Of a stretch of 64,000 bases of DNA, positions 33,915-45,000 are shown piece by piece. Position 1 is the stretch's first letter. Each line of letters starts with the position of its first letter. The DNA lies in contig NZ_QNRK01000029.1 in assembly GCF_003315135.1 (NCBI RefSeq), positions 26,372-90,371 of the forward strand, given 5' to 3'. The position numbers were made by a program, and so were the translations under genes. A model generated the notes under the pieces. The model was not told the DNA's origin. It saw only the letters and a program-made list of their open reading frames with translations, and did no database searches. Origin of the DNA: Roseiarcus fermentans (GTDB taxonomy: Bacteria > Pseudomonadota > Alphaproteobacteria > Rhizobiales > Beijerinckiaceae).

Positions 33915-34706
33915 CTAAATGAACTTGATGCAGGTGTTGTCAGCGCTGCAATCATTCAAGAGCTGGCAGCCCGCGCACGAGAAAAGGCCGCTGGTCTTGA
34001 TCGCGACATCGGTACGGTTTTTCGCGCCCAATCTCTTGATGATGTTTCGGACGTGAACCTTGACGGTGCTTTCCGTCATGTTGAGTTCGTAAGCGATCAC
34101 CTTGTTGGATTTTCCTTGCTGAATCGCCCGGACGACGGCGAGCTGCCGATCGGTGATCGGGCTGGTCGGATCGGCCCGACGGGCGCTGGTCGCGCCGGAC
34201 GACAGTCCCGTGAGCAGGCTGTCCGCCGGCACGTAGACGCCGCCGGCCATGACGAAGCGCACGACTTCGACAGCGACGTCGAACCCCATGGTCATCGGGA
34301 TGAAGCCCTTGGCGCCCTGGCGGATGACGATTCGCATCAGGCCCAGATCGTTCTTGTCCGACAGCACGACGACCGGCGCCTGGGCGACGAGCGCGGGCAA
34401 GGCGTCGAGCAGCGCCGGCTTCGACAGGCCGCCTTCCGCGGCGAGGACGACGATCACCAACCCGGCGGCCGCGGCGTCGCCGCGGCCGTTGAATTCTTCC
34501 ACCGACGAGAAGGTATTCACCGGTAACGAAAACGCCGCCTGCAGGCTTCTCTTCAGGCATTCTTGCAAGAAAACGCGGCGCTCGATAATTGACAGTGTCC
34601 TGGCGACGGTTTCGGCAGATCGTTCCTGCGCGCGCTCCAGCCTGTGGTCGTTCAGGTCTGTCGCGTCGATCGTATACGTCTCAGCGTACAGTCGATTTAT
34701 CGACAT
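33915..34706 (-). CDS. LuxR-family regulator with degenerate receiver domain and cysteine-rich tail
   Basis: About 263 residues from the ATG at 34706 (MSINRLYAET); the frame is open to 34802 but the extra N-terminus is unlike coding. Residues about 35-150 resemble a response-regulator receiver domain, but the phospho-acceptor position reads LVIVVLAAEGG without aspartate. The C-terminal LuxR helix-turn-helix is LTDRQLAVVRAIQQGKSNKV followed by NMTESTVKVHVRNIIKRLGA. After it, a tail carries four cysteines with spacing C-x2-C-x5-C-x5-C. It probably controls exopolysaccharide genes by a signal other than phosphorylation. A close paralogue lies at 38032-38829. Confidence 0.85.
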   Translation of the reverse strand: MSINRLYAETYTIDATDLNDHRLERAQERSAETVARTLSIIERRVFLQECLKRSLQAAFSLPVNTFSSVEEFNGRGDAAAAGLVIVVLAAEGGLSKPALLDALPALVAQAPVVVLSDKNDLGLMRIVIRQGAKGFIPMTMGFDVAVEVVRFVMAGGVYVPADSLLTGLSSGATSARRADPTSPITDRQLAVVRAIQQGKSNKVIAYELNMTESTVKVHVRNIIKRLGAKNRTDVAIKTSGLFSCAGCQLLNDCSADNTCIKFI

Positions 34707-35178
34707 TATTAACCCCCTGATCGAAGTGTGAACTAAAATCGAAGTGAATATCTGGACCGCGACGCCGATGCAAATTTGGTGAGACCGTAACAGTGAAAAC
34801 AATTAACCGGCGTTATCACTCCTGTTAACTCTGCGCGATATTACAACATTCTGAATTGATCTCAACGGGTCGCTCGACAATTGCGATTCGGTCAATCGAC
34901 GGCTTCGGACGACGCGCCGGCGAGCCTCGCCGAAGGCGGGGCGCCGCCGGTCGCTCGTCCGCGCCTCGCTGCGCCACGGGCGGACGCCGTCGCTCCTGGC
35001 CGGCGGGGCGGCGCTCGATCCGGCTTGGCGGATTTCGTGGGTTTCGGCGCGAGCGGGAGAAGGAGCGGGCAGGGCGCCGGGACTCGGCGATCGGAGCCGC
35101 GCCCCCGCCCCGCGCCCTGGACTCGTTCAGCAACCGCACGGGCGAATGAGGCGGCGTCGAACGGCGCCGCCTCTGCCG
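34707..35178. other. Intergenic region, no gene recognised
   Basis: The left part (34707-34870) is A/T-rich and probably holds the promoter of the minus-strand LuxR gene. The right part (34880-35178) is G/C-rich and open in several frames, but the translations are Arg/Pro/Ala-rich without motifs. I see nothing that supports a gene; a decayed gene cannot be excluded. Confidence 0.4.
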
Positions 35179-36354
35179 CTACCTGTGCAGGAGGACGCGC
35201 GCCCCGCGAACCGCCTCCTTCAGCGATTCCTTCAACTGGGTTCCCTCGAGGCTCGCCGCCGCCTGATTCTTCGCCGAACGGGCGAGAACCAGCATCAGCC
35301 CCTTCACAGTCATCGGCAGACAGGCCTCGCGTAGCGGCACGTGGACGTGCGCATAGCGGACCTTGTACGGCTCGTCTCCGACGCCGAGATCGAACGTCTT
35401 GAGCCCTTGCCGGCTGCCCCACTTCATCTGAAACTCGTTCAGCAGCCGGCCGGGCGCGTATGGCTTCCACTCCGGGTCGCCCCTGTAGGACGACATCAGG
35501 CCGTAGAACCTTTCGCCGACGACGTACCCCCAGTTGGCGGCGACGATGGTCGCGTTGACCGCGAGAGCGGAGACGTTGACGGAACCGTTGCGGAACATCG
35601 ATTGCGTGGCCTGGACATAATAGTGCGCATATCCGATCTCGTGGACGAACCGGTCATACCCGAGCGTCCGGCGGAATTGCGCGCCCTTCATCTCCATCAG
35701 CGCCTTCAGATAGGCTTGCGCCTCCTCTTCGGTCCGGGCGACCGAGAAGGAGACTTCGCCGAGCGCGGCGAGCTTGCGCGTGCGACGGCGCGAGCCGCTG
35801 GGATCGGGCAGGATGGATTTTTCGGCGGCGTCCCAATCTGCGGGAAGCGTCATCCAATGGCCGTTCTCGCTGTAGGCGCCGGTCGACAGGAACCGCATCG
35901 GGTTCGGCCAGTCCTCGACGACCGTCGGCATCTTCTCCAACAGCGCCAGGTCGAAAGCCGGCAGCCGCTTCTTCAGGTCCTCCCACAGGACCTCCACTTT
36001 CGCGGCGTCCCAGTCGCGCGCGGCGGGAAAGACGATCGGCGCGTTATAGTCGCTGACGTCGCCGTCGATGAATTTGAGGACGGTGGAGCCGTGTCGCTGT
36101 TCCAGGCAAAGAGGCAGCAGGAGCAGCGGGGAGCCGCCGGAGTCCAGCACGGCGACCAACTGGGGCGAGAATTTCCGCCTCCGGCCGATGGTTCGAAGCC
36201 AGACGTCCAGAACGTCAGCGCATTGGAAAACATAGCGACGCGCGGGCGTGACGCTCGTGGCGGCAGGCCAATACCCGGAGAAGGCGGAAAGATCGTTGTG
36301 AACGTGGATTGACCAGTCGCCCTTGCAGAGTGTGTCCTGCTTCCGCAACACCAT
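35179..36354 (-). CDS. CelD/BcsL-type GNAT acetyltransferase
   Basis: About 391 residues from the ATG at 36354, which follows GAGGGG; the frame is open to 36486 but the added residues cover the A/T-rich promoter. The sequence is of the CelD/FemAB-like double-GNAT group: LVAVLDSGGSPLLLLPLCLE in the N-terminal half, RKLAALGEVSFSVARTEEEA in the middle, and a C-terminal GNAT_acetyltransf_6 part with VNATIVAANWGYVVGERFYG and GVGDEPYKVRYAHVHVPLRE. Members are linked to acylation of cellulose or other exopolysaccharides. It would work in the cytoplasm on a sugar or lipid-linked precursor. The regulatory genes on either side point to a role in the surface polymer. Confidence 0.82.
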   Translation of the reverse strand: MVLRKQDTLCKGDWSIHVHNDLSAFSGYWPAATSVTPARRYVFQCADVLDVWLRTIGRRRKFSPQLVAVLDSGGSPLLLLPLCLEQRHGSTVLKFIDGDVSDYNAPIVFPAARDWDAAKVEVLWEDLKKRLPAFDLALLEKMPTVVEDWPNPMRFLSTGAYSENGHWMTLPADWDAAEKSILPDPSGSRRRTRKLAALGEVSFSVARTEEEAQAYLKALMEMKGAQFRRTLGYDRFVHEIGYAHYYVQATQSMFRNGSVNVSALAVNATIVAANWGYVVGERFYGLMSSYRGDPEWKPYAPGRLLNEFQMKWGSRQGLKTFDLGVGDEPYKVRYAHVHVPLREACLPMTVKGLMLVLARSAKNQAAASLEGTQLKESLKEAVRGARVLLHR

Positions 36355-36790
36355 GGTCCCCTCGTAGGAATTGCCGAAAATCGTACGAGCGACAGAGAGT
36401 CTCAGAGCGTAAAGGAAACACCCCGACAGGATGACAAAGTTGAAATCCGTTTCATAATCTAAGTGAACGAGAGACGTCCCGTTCAATAACGATTTAATTT
36501 ACAGCCTGCAATCTATCAGTGAACGCTCTCGTTTCCAAATGGATTGTCTGCGGCGAGCCAAACCCTTGACTTGGCCGGGGCGCGCGGGCGCAACGCCGAC
36601 TGGTTGGCTCCGCCGTTCGGCGGCGCGACACGGAGGGCGAAGCGCTCGACCAGGCGGCGTTTGGCAATCCCAGCGCGGATCGGCCGCCGTGCAGGACAGC
36701 GCCTCGATCCGGGAAAGGCATTGCGACTGCCGTCGTTCCCGCGTCCACCCCCCGGAACGGGCGCAGCGCGCGTCCTCGGCGCGCGGTCCC
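36355..36790. other. Intergenic region, promoter on left, rest featureless
   Basis: About 36355-36540 is A/T-rich and should hold the promoter of the minus-strand acetyltransferase. The remainder to 36790 is G/C-rich with short open frames that look like noncoding shadows. No gene or RNA was recognised. Confidence 0.4.
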
Positions 36791-37153
36791 TTACCGCCGC
36801 GCCGCAACGACGAACACGATGAGAACGGCGGCGAGGCCGGCCGCCACATGAACGGCGAGCAGCGTGTTGGCGGTGTTGCGATAGGCCTTGCCGAACAGCG
36901 GCGCCGAGACGCCCGAGGCGAGCGCCGCCATGAGAAACGCGCCCGCGACCAGCGCGAGCCGCTTGAGCGCGTCGTCGTCGTCGAGACCGCCCAGATGCAG
37001 AATGGCCGCCAGCGATTCCGCGACGCCGAGGCCAAGCAGAACGTGAAAGCCGATCAGGACCGGCTTCCTCTCCTTCCGGAACCACAACAGCAGCAGATAG
37101 GCGCCGAGCGCGGCCGCCGCAGTCGCAAACAGAACAACCGGAAACGTCGTCAT
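36791..37153 (-). CDS. Small membrane protein, hypothetical
   Basis: A 120-residue protein from the ATG at 37153 with four hydrophobic segments: TFPVVLFATAAAALGAYLLL, VLIGFHVLLGLGVAESLAAI, LALVAGAFLMAALASGV and TLLAVHVAAGLAAVLIVFVV. Histidines occur near two membrane segments (FHVLLG and VHVAAG), which can be seen in small heme or quinone-linked membrane proteins, but no family was identified. It stands alone, convergent with nothing and divergent from the secreted protein gene downstream at 37293. Function unknown. Confidence 0.6.
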   Translation of the reverse strand: MTTFPVVLFATAAAALGAYLLLLWFRKERKPVLIGFHVLLGLGVAESLAAILHLGGLDDDDALKRLALVAGAFLMAALASGVSAPLFGKAYRNTANTLLAVHVAAGLAAVLIVFVVAARR

Positions 37154-37292
37154 CTGGAATCCGCCGCCCGTCCGATGCGCGAAGAGTGTCGCACGGCCCG
37201 CGACGCCGTGGCAATCCCCCGTCCGTCCCGGGGGTTGTATCCGTGCGCGCGCCAATACAGTATCATGCTGTTGGACGGGGCTTCAAGCCGGC

Positions 37293-37667
37293 ATGAGCAG
37301 CGCTGGAAAGCGGATCGCCATTGCAGGGATCGTGCTGTTGACCGCGCCGGGGCGGTCGCCGGCGGCGTGCTCGGTCGCCGACATCGATGTCGGACGGGCC
37401 GAGGTCATCGTCCAGGGCCGCGCGACCTACGTCGTCGGCGAGCTGGCCAACCAATGCTCCGACGGGACGGGCGTTCAGATTCGCCTCACCTTGCGGGACG
37501 ACGAGGGGAACGTGCTGCTGACCGGCGACTTCTGGCCGGCGAGCGGCCGGAACATCGCCGCAGGCGGCCGTCGCGGTTTCACCTATGTGGTCTCTCCCGC
37601 CGAGCGCATCCCCAGGCGCCGCGCCGCCAACGTAACGGTCGAGGTCTCCGCCGTGCGGAAATGGTGA
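37293..37667 (+). CDS. Small secreted hypothetical protein
   Basis: A 124-residue protein with an N-terminal signal peptide (MSSAGKRIAIAGIVLLTAPG, cleavage near SPAAC). Two cysteines (after AA- and in ANQCSDGTG) could form a disulfide. The rest is a single beta-rich domain with VVGELANQCSDGTGVQIRL and NVLLTGDFWPASGRNI, similar in layout to FxLYD-type periplasmic domains (a VxGxLxN-x-pattern followed by a D-GNVL---FWP motif). Function unknown. It is probably exported to the periplasm by Sec. Confidence 0.65.
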   Translation: MSSAGKRIAIAGIVLLTAPGRSPAACSVADIDVGRAEVIVQGRATYVVGELANQCSDGTGVQIRLTLRDDEGNVLLTGDFWPASGRNIAAGGRRGFTYVVSPAERIPRRRAANVTVEVSAVRKW

Positions 37668-38031
37668 CCCCGCCTCGAGGTTCCGCCGGGCGGTCCCCGC
37701 ATCCCGGCAACCGGTGCAATCTCGCGCTTGCAGAGGGGATCCGGACCGCGGCTTCCGCAGGGGACAGGTTGGTTGCAGCAGAGGATCAGGCGAATCAGCG
37801 CGTCGAAATGGCCCGGTTCCGTAGGGCGCGGAGCGCGAATAATCGTCGCTTCCCATCCTCGCGACGCCGCGCGACTTGACAACCTGACGGTTGTGCTATC
37901 TAATGTTTACCTATCGAGGTATGCAGAAACGACCCGCGCAGACGCAGGAAAGCGCCTTCAGGCCGTTCCGACGGTTCCATTCCGCTCGGGAAGCGCCGGC
38001 GCTCGGGTCGTTGCGACAGGAGATCGGGGCC
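37668..38031. other. Intergenic region upstream of the second LuxR gene
   Basis: A 364-base gap with no gene recognised. A modest A/T-rich patch near 37880-37930 (including GTTTACC at 37907) may be the promoter of the LuxR gene. Open frames across it give Arg/Pro-rich translations and were not accepted. If the LuxR gene starts at an upstream in-frame ATG (37891 or 37921), the gap shrinks accordingly. Confidence 0.4.
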
Positions 38032-38829
38032 ATGGCGAATAACGGACCCGGCGACGGGTTGGACAGGCCCACGGCGACGGCCGTCCCGGATCAGGATGAC
38101 GACGATGCGACCGGCTTCGATGTCCCGAATGCGGCGCCAAATGATCTCCGGTCGACCACGACCAGGGCGGTCGGCGTCGTCGCGGAGCCGTCCTTCATCA
38201 GGGACTGCATTCGGATGGGGCTCGGAACCCTGTCGGGATACGTCTGCTTCGCGTATGGCGACGTTGAGGAATTCGCAAACGACGACAAGCGAGCGAATTG
38301 CGAGATCGTCATCATGGCGTGCCTGGGCGTCGACGGCGAGGCATTGGCGATGGCGCTGGCGCGGCTGCGCGACTTCGAACCGACCCTTCCGGTCCTCGTT
38401 CTGGGGCCGCCGAAAGTCGAATACATCAGCATCGCCATTGCGCACGGCGCGAAAGGGTACATTCCGTTCACCACCAGGTTCGAAGTCATGGTCGAGGTGA
38501 TCCGCGTCATTCTGGCGGGCGGCACCTATGCGCCTCTGGATTGCCTCGCGGCGGCGGGCCCCGCCGCCGGGCGGGACGCCCAGGCGGACGGGGTCAGGAT
38601 CGCGTCCTCCCCTGCGGCGCTGACCGCCCGGGAACTCTCGGTGGTGCGCGCGATTCAGCAGGGAAAATCCAACAAGGTCATCGCCTATAACCTGAATATG
38701 ACCGAAAGCACGGTAAAGGTGCATGTGCGTCACATCATGACGAAATTGAAGGCGAAGAATAGAACCGAAATCGCCGTCATGTCTGACAAGATCGGCCTCG
38801 AATTGTGTGACGAGCTTCCGCTGAATTAA
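38032..38829 (+). CDS. LuxR-family regulator with degenerate receiver domain
   Basis: 265 residues from the ATG at 38032, chosen for the GGAGATC ribosome-binding site; in-frame starts at 37891 and 37921 are alternatives. The receiver-like domain has EIVIMACLGVDGEALAM at the place of the phospho-acceptor, without aspartate, and the conserved GAKGYIPFTTRFEVMVEVIR end. The helix-turn-helix is LTARELSVVRAIQQGKSNKV with NMTESTVKVHVRHIMTKLKA, almost identical to the paralogue at 33915-34706. It lacks the cysteine tail of that protein. Placed directly upstream of the giant deacetylase gene, it probably controls the pel-like cluster. Confidence 0.85.
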   Translation: MANNGPGDGLDRPTATAVPDQDDDDATGFDVPNAAPNDLRSTTTRAVGVVAEPSFIRDCIRMGLGTLSGYVCFAYGDVEEFANDDKRANCEIVIMACLGVDGEALAMALARLRDFEPTLPVLVLGPPKVEYISIAIAHGAKGYIPFTTRFEVMVEVIRVILAGGTYAPLDCLAAAGPAAGRDAQADGVRIASSPAALTARELSVVRAIQQGKSNKVIAYNLNMTESTVKVHVRHIMTKLKAKNRTEIAVMSDKIGLELCDELPLN

Positions 38830-39040
38830 CTCTGACGCGCGACAGGAATTCTTTCTGGACTGACGGCTTCGTTTGCCGTCTTTTACGAAAGAGGCGAGAC
38901 GGCAGATTCGGCAAGCGCCGACCCAACGCAGCAGCTCGCAGATCGTTACCGATTGGTCTCGGTGTCTCCGAGGGCAACGCGCCCGCTCGCGCGCCAGTCA
39001 CAGTTTGGACCGGCTCAATTATCTCGGGAGAGTCACCGCG

Positions 39041-42000
39041 ATGGCGACCACAATCGGAAACCAGATCACGCTCGACGGAACGTTCACGGATTTCGCGGCC
39101 AGCGACATGGTGATGACGTCGGCGAACACTGTCACGGGCTATCAGGTCTACGGCGTCGACCTGAATGACGCGACGCTCGGCCCCACCTATGTGATCGGCA
39201 TCGACGCGACCAGTTCGACCGATCAGGTGATCGCCGCGGGCACGACGATCTATCTCAACACCGACCAGAGCACGGCGACCGGCTACAGCCCGTCGTTCGC
39301 GGCCGGCAAGATCGGCGCCGAATACGAGATCGTATTCGCGAGCTCGAACGGCGTGCTCCAGCCCTTCCTGTATTCGGTGACGTCGGCTGGCGTGACGACC
39401 GAGCTCAACAACGGCCAGCCGCTGCCTTACGCCTTTTCCAGCAACGGCGAGAGCGTCGAGATCGCGATCCCGCGGTCGCTGCTCACTCCGTCCGGCGGCG
39501 CGGCGCCGACCTCGATCGACTTCGCCGCCCTGGTCAACAACGCCGTCGGGCTGCCAGGCGATTTCAACGCCAATCCGGAGTACGTGGTGGCCGCGCCGAC
39601 GACCGGGGGGACGACGACGAGCCACGCGGTGAAGAAGGTCGGCATCGTCTATTCGGCAACGACGGCGGCGCTCTATTACGGCGGCGGCGCGGCCGGCGAA
39701 TCCGCCTACGCCGATCTGTTCATGGACGCGCAGCAGCAGGCGCGCGCCGCCGGCGTGTCCTACGATCTGCTGACCGAGGCCGATCTCACCAACGCCGCCG
39801 AGCTTTCGCAATACAGCGCGTTGATCTTTCCGGACTTCCAGGACGTTCAGTCGAGCCAGGCCGCGGCGATCGAAAGCACTCTGCAACAGCTCGTCCAGAC
39901 CGACGACATTCCGATCATCACGTCCGGCGACTTCATGACGAATGATCAGAACGGCAATCCGTTGTCCGGCAACTCGTACGCGGCGATGGAGAGCGTGCTC
40001 AACCTGGCGCCTTCCGGCTACGGCACGGCGACCTATTCGGTGCAACCCGACCCGACGGCGCTCTCCAACAAGAATCCCATTCTCTCCGGCTATACCTCCG
40101 GCCAACTGATCGGCGGCGCGAGCGGACTGTTCGCCGGCACGACGACGGGCTACTACACGAACTCCGGCTATACGACCTTCACCGGTTACACGGCGCCGGC
40201 CACGACGATCGCCGACATCGACATTGCCGGCGGCGCGACGCTGCCGGGCGTCGTGCAGTCCTCGACCGGTTCGACGGATTTCGCCACCACCGGCCTGTTC
40301 GGCGACAGCAACCTGTTGCAGCACGTCATCCAGAACGCCGTGTTCGGCACGACGCCGAGCCTCGCCTTGGACATCACCCGATTCAAGGGCATCCTGAACT
40401 CGCGCACCGACATGGATCAGTCGCAGTTCCCGTCGGACGTCAGCCCCACGACCGGTTCGGGCATTTACACCGAGCTGATCCCGATCCTGCAGTCTCTGTA
40501 CAATCAATACGATTTCGTCGGCACTTACTTCATCAACATCGGCGACAACACGGCGGCCGGCGAATCGACCAACTGGGCCGTTTCCACCCCCTATTACGAC
40601 CAGTTGCTCCAGATGGGGAACGAGATCGGCGATCACTCGACCACCCATCTGCTCAACCCGCCGACCACGACAGTGCCGGCGACCACGACCGCGGATGCAG
40701 CGGCCGGTTCGACGCAAATCAAGGTCAGCGCCTTGCCCGCGTACAACGGCGCGACGCTCGGCATGATCGTCACCGACCCGTCCAACGCGAGCGCCATCGG
40801 CGCGAACACGATCGTCTCGGCGGTGACGGCCAATTCAGACGGAACGTACACGCTGACCCTGACATACATGCCCGGCGGATATGGGACGGCAAACCAGGGC
40901 GTCCTCGCCGACATCCCCCCGGGGACCACGCTCGCCTTCGCCGTTCCGACGGAGAACACCAACTACCTGTCGGCGACCGGGACCGGATCGTTCACTTACG
41001 CCTACGAGTTTGGAGCATCGAAGGCGACGGAGTCCTCGAATATCGGCATCACGGTCGCCGGCGCGGCGGTCCCGGGCGCCAACGACTATCTGCCCGACTC
41101 CGAGCAGATCCTGTCGTATTTCCCGACCACCTCCAGCGTCACCGGCTACGTGAGCGGCGGCTGGACCGGCGTGGGCTCCGGCTCTCCGAACGCGATCGGC
41201 TACATCACCCCGTCCGAAACCAGCTCGGTCTATATCGCGCCGAACGTCACCTTCGATTTCTCGGAGGTCCAGTACGAGGACAAGACGGCTGCCTCGAGCC
41301 TCACCGACTGGGAGTCGCTGTTCAATCAGCTGTCCGCGAATTCGGAGACGCCAATCATCGTCTGGCCGTGGCACGACTACGGCATCACCGATTTTGCGAC
41401 GGGCGGCGCCGGCACCGCCCCGCCCGGATATTCCGAGGCGCTGTACGCGGATTACATCCAATACGCATACAATGCGGGCTATGAATTCGTGACCTCGGAG
41501 GACCTCGCGCAGCGGGTCGCGGCCGAGCAGGCCGCGACGCTCTCCGAGACGACCAGCGGCTCCGTCATCACCGCGTCGGTCACCCCGGGCGCGGGGAAGA
41601 CCGACCTCGGGGCGATGGCGCTCAACGTCGTCAACGGCGCCGCCGGCCAGGTGATCAAGAACGCCGGCGCCTGGTACGCCTACGACACGGACAGCGTCTT
41701 TCTCGCCAACGACACCAGCGGCGCGGCGGAGACCTTCACCGTCACGCTCGGCGCGACCCAGGACGACGTCACCCACGTCGATTCCCTGCCGATGCGCGCC
41801 GACCTGCAGTCGGTCAGCGGCGACGGCGCCGACCTGACGGCCTCGTTCACCGGCTCCGGCGCGGTCGAAATCCACCTCAAGACGCCGACGACAGGGGCGG
41901 GCGTGATTTCGATCCAGTCGACGAACACGGGGACGGGCGCGGCCGCGCCGACCGCCGTGCTGAACGGCGACGAGCTGACCTTGACGTTCAACGACGGCGC

Positions 42001-45000
42001 GGAGGCGATTTCCTCGGCCTCGCCGCAGGGGGTTCCGGCCCAGCACACCGTCACCATCACCGAAAGCGCGACCGCGGTCGCCGGCGCGGCCTTCGTGTTC
42101 ACGGCGCCGACGGTGACGATCGCCGGAACCGGCGGCGTGACGAACCAGAAGGTCGTGACGATCGCCGGCACCGTGACGGAGCCGAACGCGAGCCAGGTCG
42201 TCGGATCGACGATCACGCTCTATGACAACGGCTCGACCACGCCGCTCGGCACGGCGACGGTTCAGGCCGGGGTCGCGGGCGGGCTGCCGACCTGGACGGC
42301 GACGGTGACGCTGACCGGCGACGGGACGCACTCCATCGTCGCCACCGACGTCGACGCGAGCCATCTGAGCGGAACCTCCGCCCCGGTCGTCTATACGCTG
42401 GATACGGCGGCGCCGACCGTCGCGATCACGACGGCGGGCAAGACCACCAACCAGGCGGCGCAGACGATCGCCGGCACGGTGACGACGACCGAGGCGGCGG
42501 CCGGCTCGACGGTGACGCTCTTCGACAACGGCAAGCAGGTCGGGACGGCGGCGGTCAGCAACGGGGCGTGGTCGACCACGGTCACCCTGTCCGAGGGCGC
42601 CAACAGCATCACCGCCTCGGACACCGACGCGGCCGGAAACACCGGTACGAGCGCCGCGGCGACCTTCACGCTGGACACGGTCGCCCCGACGATCGCGATC
42701 ACGACGGCGGGCGCGACCACCAACCAGGCGACGCAGACGATCGCCGGCACGGTGACGACGACCGAGGCGGCGGCCGGCTCGACGGTGACTGTGTACGACA
42801 ACGGCAAGCAGGTCGGGACGGCGGCGGTCAGCAACGGGGCGTGGTCGACCACGGTGACCCTGGCCCAGGGCGCCAACAGCATCACCGCCTCGGACACCGA
42901 CGCGGCCGGAAACACCGGAACGAGCGACGCGGCGACGTTCACGCTGGCCACGTCGGCGCCGACGGTCGCGATCACGACGGCGGGCGCGACCACCAACCAG
43001 GCGACGCAGACGATCGCCGGCACGGTGACGGCGAACGGGGCGGCGGCCGGCTCGACGGTGACGCTCTTCGACAACGGCAAGCAGGTCGGGACGGCGGCGG
43101 TCAGCAACGGGGCGTGGTCGACCACGGTGACCCTGGCCCAGGGCGCCAACAGCATCACCGCCTCGGACACCGACGCGGCCGGGAACACCGGAACGAGCGC
43201 CGCGGCGACGTTCACGCTGGACACCGTTCCGCCGACGGTGGCGATCACGACCGCGGGTGGGACGACCAGCGAGACGACGCAGACGATCGCCGGCACGGTG
43301 ACGACGACCGAGGCTGCGGCCGGCTCGACGGTGACTGTGTACGACAATGGAACGCAGGTCGGGACAGCGGCGGTCAGCAACGGGGCGTGGTCGACCACGG
43401 TTGCTCTGAGCGCGGGTTCGAACAGCATCACCGCCAGCGACACCGACGCGGCCGGAAACACCGGCGCCTCGAACGCGGTCGTCTTCACGGTTGCGACGAG
43501 CGCGGCGGGAACGCCGACAATCGCGTCCGAGAGCTATTCCGGCTCCGGCGCGACGGGCCACTGGGTCCTCGGCGGCACGGCGACCGCGGGCGCGACGGTG
43601 ACGGTCTACGATGGGGCGACGGCGCTCGGAACGACGACCGCCTCGGCGTCCGGCGCCTGGACCTTCGCCACCGCCGAGACCAATGGCGCGATCCGCGTCT
43701 ACACCGCGACCTCCGCCGGCGCCGCTTCGGCCCCCGTCACCGAGGGGACGGCCGGGAACGACGTGTTCACGTTCGCCTCCGAAGCGGCCCTGTCGGCGGC
43801 GGCGCTGATCAACGGCGACGGCGGGACCGATACGCTGCAACTGTCCGCTGCGACTCAGCTCAGCGACTCGGACTTCGCCCACGTTCAGGCCATCCAGACC
43901 CTCGGCCTGACCGGCGCGAGCGGCGTGACGCTGGGAGCGAACGCCCTCAGCGCCGGGGTCAAGACGGTCGTCACCGGGGCCGGCGCGACGAGCGTCACCG
44001 ACGCCATGGCCACCCCGGCGACGCTTTTCGTGAATGCGGCCGCGCTCGCTTCCAGCAGCACGCTGACGGTGGCTGGCTCCGGTACGGTCTCGGTGAGCGC
44101 GCTCAAGGGCGCGCTCGTCGCGACCGGCGACACGGGCTCGCTCTCGGTGACCGCCACGGGCGCCGCGCCGCAGAGCATCACGGCCGGCTCGGGAAATACG
44201 ACGGTCGCCGACAGCGTCAAGGGCGGCAGCGTCACGGTCGACGCGAGCGCGATGGGATCCGGCAAGACGTTGACGCTGGCGGGCGCAGCGGCGGAGACGC
44301 TCACCGGCGTCGCCGCGAACGTCATGGCGGGGAATCTCACTGGCGCGCTGTCGGTCACGACGAAGTCGACCTCCCTGTCGATCACCACGGGTACGGGCGC
44401 AACGCTGGTCGACGCCGGCGCGATGACCGGCACACTGAAGCTGATCGGACCGGGCGCGGTGACGGTGACGGCGCTCGGGGGCGACCTCGACGCGAGCGCC
44501 GAGGCGGGCGCCCTGAAGGTGACGACGAGCGGCGGCGCGCCGCAGACCGTGACCACGGGGTCGGGCTCGATCGCGATCGCCGACGACTCGACCGGCGCGC
44601 TGTCGATCAACGCGGGGTCGCTGGCGTCCACCAGCACCCTGACGCTGTCGGGGTCCGGCGCTGCAACCGTCTCGAACCTGAACGGCGGGCTCGACGCGAG
44701 CGGCTACTCCGGCGCGCTCGCCGTCACGGCGACGGGCGCCGGGTCGATCCTGACGGGCAGCGGCACGGATACGGTCACCGCCTCGAAGGGTGGAAACACG
44801 ATCGCGGTCAACGGCCAAGGCGACAGCATCACCGTCACCGGCCACACCGCCGCCGACAGCTTCGTCTGGTCGGCGACGGGCGCCTCGCCCAACACGAGCT
44901 CGGGCCACGACACGATCACCGGTTTCGCGGCCGGGAAGTCCATCAACGATCTCCTGAACCTCTCGGCGATCAGTCCCGGATTGACCATCCAGGGCGCGCT

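Noticed and set aside
34825..35139. A 104-residue Arg/Pro-rich minus-strand frame
   Set aside because: Low-complexity composition and no conserved-looking motif; more likely noncoding G/C-rich DNA.
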